DNA of 64,000 bases. Source: Aphelocoma coerulescens. Taxonomy: Eukaryota; Chordata; Aves; Passeriformes; Corvidae. A model generated the notes under the pieces. It was given only the letters and a program-made list of their open reading frames with translations. It made no database searches and was not told where the DNA came from. The position numbers were made by a program, and so were the translations under genes. Of the stretch, positions 61,381 to 64,000 are shown piece by piece; within the stretch, counting starts at the first letter, position 1, and each line of letters starts with the position of its first letter. The DNA lies in the NCBI RefSeq assembly GCF_041296385.1, contig NC_091015.1, positions 57,912,345 through 57,976,344 of the forward strand, read 5' to 3'.

Positions 61381-62140
61381 ACTTTTGCTAATGAATCTGA
61401 TTTTTTAAATGAAGGAAATGCTATTAGGTCTCATTTATCTGGACGTAATTAAAGCATCTTGCTGGGACATAAGGGGATATTATTAAACCAGAGAAAATTG
61501 GTAGTAGTAAAAATATTATAATGCCTATAAAAATGGTTTATAGAGAAGACAAGAATACCAGTAAGGGAGAATGGATTTCTGGCAACCATATTTCACATTT
61601 TCATTAACAACTCAGCCATAATAGGTAGGAGCACACTCATGAAATCCAGTAATGGTGTAATGCTGAGAAGTATCTCAAAGTGGCAAGGACTCTAGCATTG
61701 TCTTGGAAGAGCTGGCAGACTGAGAAGTAGATGTATGTGTTGAAAATAACTACTTTTAAGTGCAAAGTCACAGCTTTCAGGACAAATATCAGTAATTTCA
61801 GCTAAGGATTGGGAGTTCATCCTATGAGATGAAAAAGAAAGAAAGAAACAAGAAGTTTATTTCAGGATGATTTAAAAGCCACCAATGTACCATTGTTGAG
61901 AGAAATGCAATCTTAAGAAAGATGCCTGACACAAGGCACTTCCTTGGGAGTTAAGGAAATAATAACAGTTGTACTGAAACATCATGTGGCCAAGCACATT
62001 TAAGAAGTCAATTCAAACTGGAACGTGCATAAGGAAGAATGACTAGAAAGGTCATCAGAAGAATGAAAAATTTCATTTCTTAAAAGAAAGGGAAACAATT
62101 TGGCTCATTCAGTGTAATGTATCTTACACCGTGGTGGGGC
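61381..62140 (+). mobile_element. Ancient L3/CR1-like LINE, sense, reverse-transcriptase region
   Basis: The order of words follows the sense ORF2 of L3/CR1 elements: GCTATTAGGTCTCATTTATC-TGGACG (the 'DLIYLDF' stretch), ATATTATTAAACC, TTCATTAACAACTCAGCCAT (the 'FINDLD' stretch), GGAGCACACTCATGAAATCC (before the FADD catalytic motif, here destroyed), then CACATTTAAGAAGTC and AACTGGAACGTGCATAAGG-AAGAATGAC near the ORF2 C-terminus. The frame is fully degraded by stops and indels. About 760 bp can be followed. It is far older than the CR1 copies at 24.5 or 48.9 kb. Confidence 0.65.
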
Positions 62141-62553
62141 AAGTACAGGAAATGAGGAAGAGAAAATGCAAGTTATATAAAGTTGTCAGAAGCACAGACA
62201 GGTAGCCTGCAAGGCTGGCATGATTAATACAGGCTCTGCTATCAAACAGCACAGGGTCTGTCATCTATCTGATTACCTTTGGATTCCCAGCACAGATTAT
62301 CAGGCGTTTGTAAGGAAGGAGCAGCTTCTCTCAAAGTGAGAAAGAGAATCATGCTATTGGGGTGACAGACAATTTTCCACTCTCCTACTAGAGTCCACCT
62401 AAGCACAAAACTGCCCCTGCAGCAGCTTCGTGATGAGTTTCTATTCAGAAATCTGTTCTCTCCCCAACTGTTCCCCCTCTTGTCCATTGCCTCCAGCTGC
62501 TACTTGTAAAACCAGTAAAGATTATTAAAAAGGTATCAAGATCAGAAAACCAA

Positions 62554-62589
62554 ATTTTAATACTTAAGGTTATTTTAATACTTAATGTT
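62554..62589. repeat. 18-bp imperfect tandem duplication
   Basis: ATTTTAATACTTAAGGTT is followed directly by a copy with one change (AATGTT). A looser third copy may follow. Confidence 0.85.
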
Positions 62590-63237
62590 CTTAACACTTA
62601 ATCCTTAAGGTTTACGAAGAAGTAAAACTAACACTTCTGTGTTTTCTGACACAGGTAGATCTTGTTGAATTTTGTCCTGAAATAAGTGAATATATTCAAC
62701 ATATTGTGAGAAGCAGGTTAACCCAAAGAATGACCCTAGAGGAATTAGCCTCATCATTATACCTCATTCATGTTGTGCCTTTGCTTTACTATTTATAATC
62801 TTGCATTCTCTTAAAAGGCAGCTGTCAGAAAGAAACCAAAACAATCATATGCCTGTTCACAACAGGCAAGTAAAAGGAAATACTCAGCTCTGTGTGGGAT
62901 TACTACTGGTTAGATTCCACTAGAATATGCCACACACTGTAAAACCTTATAATTATGAATTAGACAATGAAGAAGATGACTGAGAGTGCCATTCTTCAAC
63001 CCAGATTACCAGGAAACAAACACCAGAACAGAAATAACATGACGTTTATCTCCAGAAACTGTGAATACAGCCTAATTACACATATAAAGGATGACGCAGA
63101 CCCTCAGGGAGCACTCTAGCACACCCCTAAGGCTCTAGGCTGAGATCCAAAACTGCCCATCAGGAATTACAGTGGCAGGAATCAGAGGGACTTCAGCATA
63201 TTTGACCCAGTTTGGTGACCCTCTCACTTGACCCTTT

Positions 63238-63255
63238 GCTGCTGCTGCTGCTGCT
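63238..63255. repeat. (GCT)6 microsatellite
   Basis: Six GCT units. Too short to be clearly unstable, and not within a recognisable coding frame. Confidence 0.9.
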
Positions 63256-64000
63256 CTTGTAGTGCAATCCATTCAGTGCATTGGTGGGGGAATAAAATAA
63301 CATCGGCCCACATTCCAGCAGACTACAGGGAAATTAAGGAACTAATTTTGAATCACCATGTTTACAAACAGTGGCCCAGTTTACAGAGCTCTTCAGGGAG
63401 CTGAACTTTTAACGACAGTTTTAAATACAGAGAAATAGGTTTCAGAAGGAAAAGCAATTGTTGTCCAGAGACTGTACGGTGTGGGTGGGAGCAAATGGCA
63501 CTCCCATAAAGAATGGAGCAGCTGCTGCCAGTTTGGCATAGTTATGCAGTATTTAGCATATTTCACCCCTGAGGATGATTATCTTTCTGTCATGAGCATA
63601 AAACACAGATAACTCATGAGCCAGTTGAATCTCTTTCTCATAAGTGGTAGGGAGGTAATGCACTGATAACTCTTTGGAGGCTAAATATATTTATTCTATT
63701 GGAACTAGCTTTTATTATTGTGGCATTTGAAAGGGACAGATATTGTCTGAAATCCTGATTTTTCATTTCTCTCTCTCTTTGGGTTAAGCTTTTTATTATA
63801 TCTGCATTATGCTTGCCACAGTAAAATAAAGGAGTAATCCAGAAAAGGCAGTGAAAATAAACATTGGATAAGCATATACTTTTCTTCATTGGGCTTTATG
63901 GTGCAAGTACATGCACCTGTTTTCTTTGGGTTGCTGTGTGGATGAAAACCTGCCTAAAAAGGAGATTGGAGACCATTATTAAGAGCTCTGTGTTTTGTTC

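Larger units (their letters stand above)
62141..64000. other. Unique non-coding DNA
   Basis: No gene or transposon recognised. It contains an 18-bp imperfect duplication (62554-62589) and a short CTG/GCT run (63238-63255). Open frames do not exceed 83 codons. Confidence 0.55.

Noticed and set aside
1..64000. CRISPR arrays, bacterial operons, tRNA or rRNA genes
   Set aside because: No regularly spaced repeats, no Shine-Dalgarno/operon layout, no tRNA B-box or rRNA words were seen; the repeats are those of a vertebrate (bird) nuclear genome.

Overview
The window looks like gene-poor, non-coding avian nuclear DNA, most likely from a passerine. The main evidence is the repeat content. There are several fragments of the bird retroposon CR1, with the diagnostic tail that reads TCATAGAATCAT on the + strand in antisense copies and ATTCCATGATTCTAT at a sense 3' end. 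There are also solo long terminal repeats (LTRs) of endogenous retroviruses. The 1.3-kb LTR near 42 kb resembles a zebra-finch-type LTR family as I remember it; no search was possible. The background is AT-rich, low in CpG and short on simple repeats, which fits a bird intergenic or intronic region.

Layout. From 1 to 19.5 kb the sequence is mostly unique. It holds a perfect RFX-type X-box (10.57 kb), a long poly(T) tract, a 47-bp tandem duplication (13.4 kb) and a worn CR1 3' end (15.8 kb). From 19.5 to 25.1 kb there is a short antisense CR1, an old L3-like 3' fragment and a 556-bp sense CR1. A 533-bp solo LTR on the minus strand lies at 29.2-29.8 kb. From 30 to 39 kb the DNA is mostly unique, with a G-quadruplex motif, an AT-rich homeobox/octamer-like block and a GATA microsatellite. 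From 39 to 50.5 kb repeats are dense: three antisense CR1 copies, two LTRs less than 1 kb apart (41.4-42.7 and about 43.6-44.2 kb) and a very old CR1/L3-like stretch. From 50.5 to 60.4 kb the DNA is mostly unique, with a second X-box-like site, a compact palindrome and an unexplained GC-rich patch with overlapping open frames. A 542-bp solo LTR with a clean 6-bp target-site duplication lies at 60.4-61.0 kb, followed by a badly decayed sense L3/CR1-like reverse-transcriptase region.

Genes. I found no protein-coding gene, tRNA, rRNA or other RNA gene that I can support. The open reading frames are short (at most about 150 codons), often overlap on several frames, and resemble no family I recognise, except those that are pieces of CR1 ORF2. 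Exons of a large gene cannot be excluded, because short exons are invisible without alignment. There is no CRISPR array, operon or bacterial-type system here.

The most informative points are three solo LTRs of different families whose target-site duplications can be read directly, a possible chain of CR1 relics of different ages, and several candidate regulatory blocks. None of these amounts to a demonstrable new biological system.
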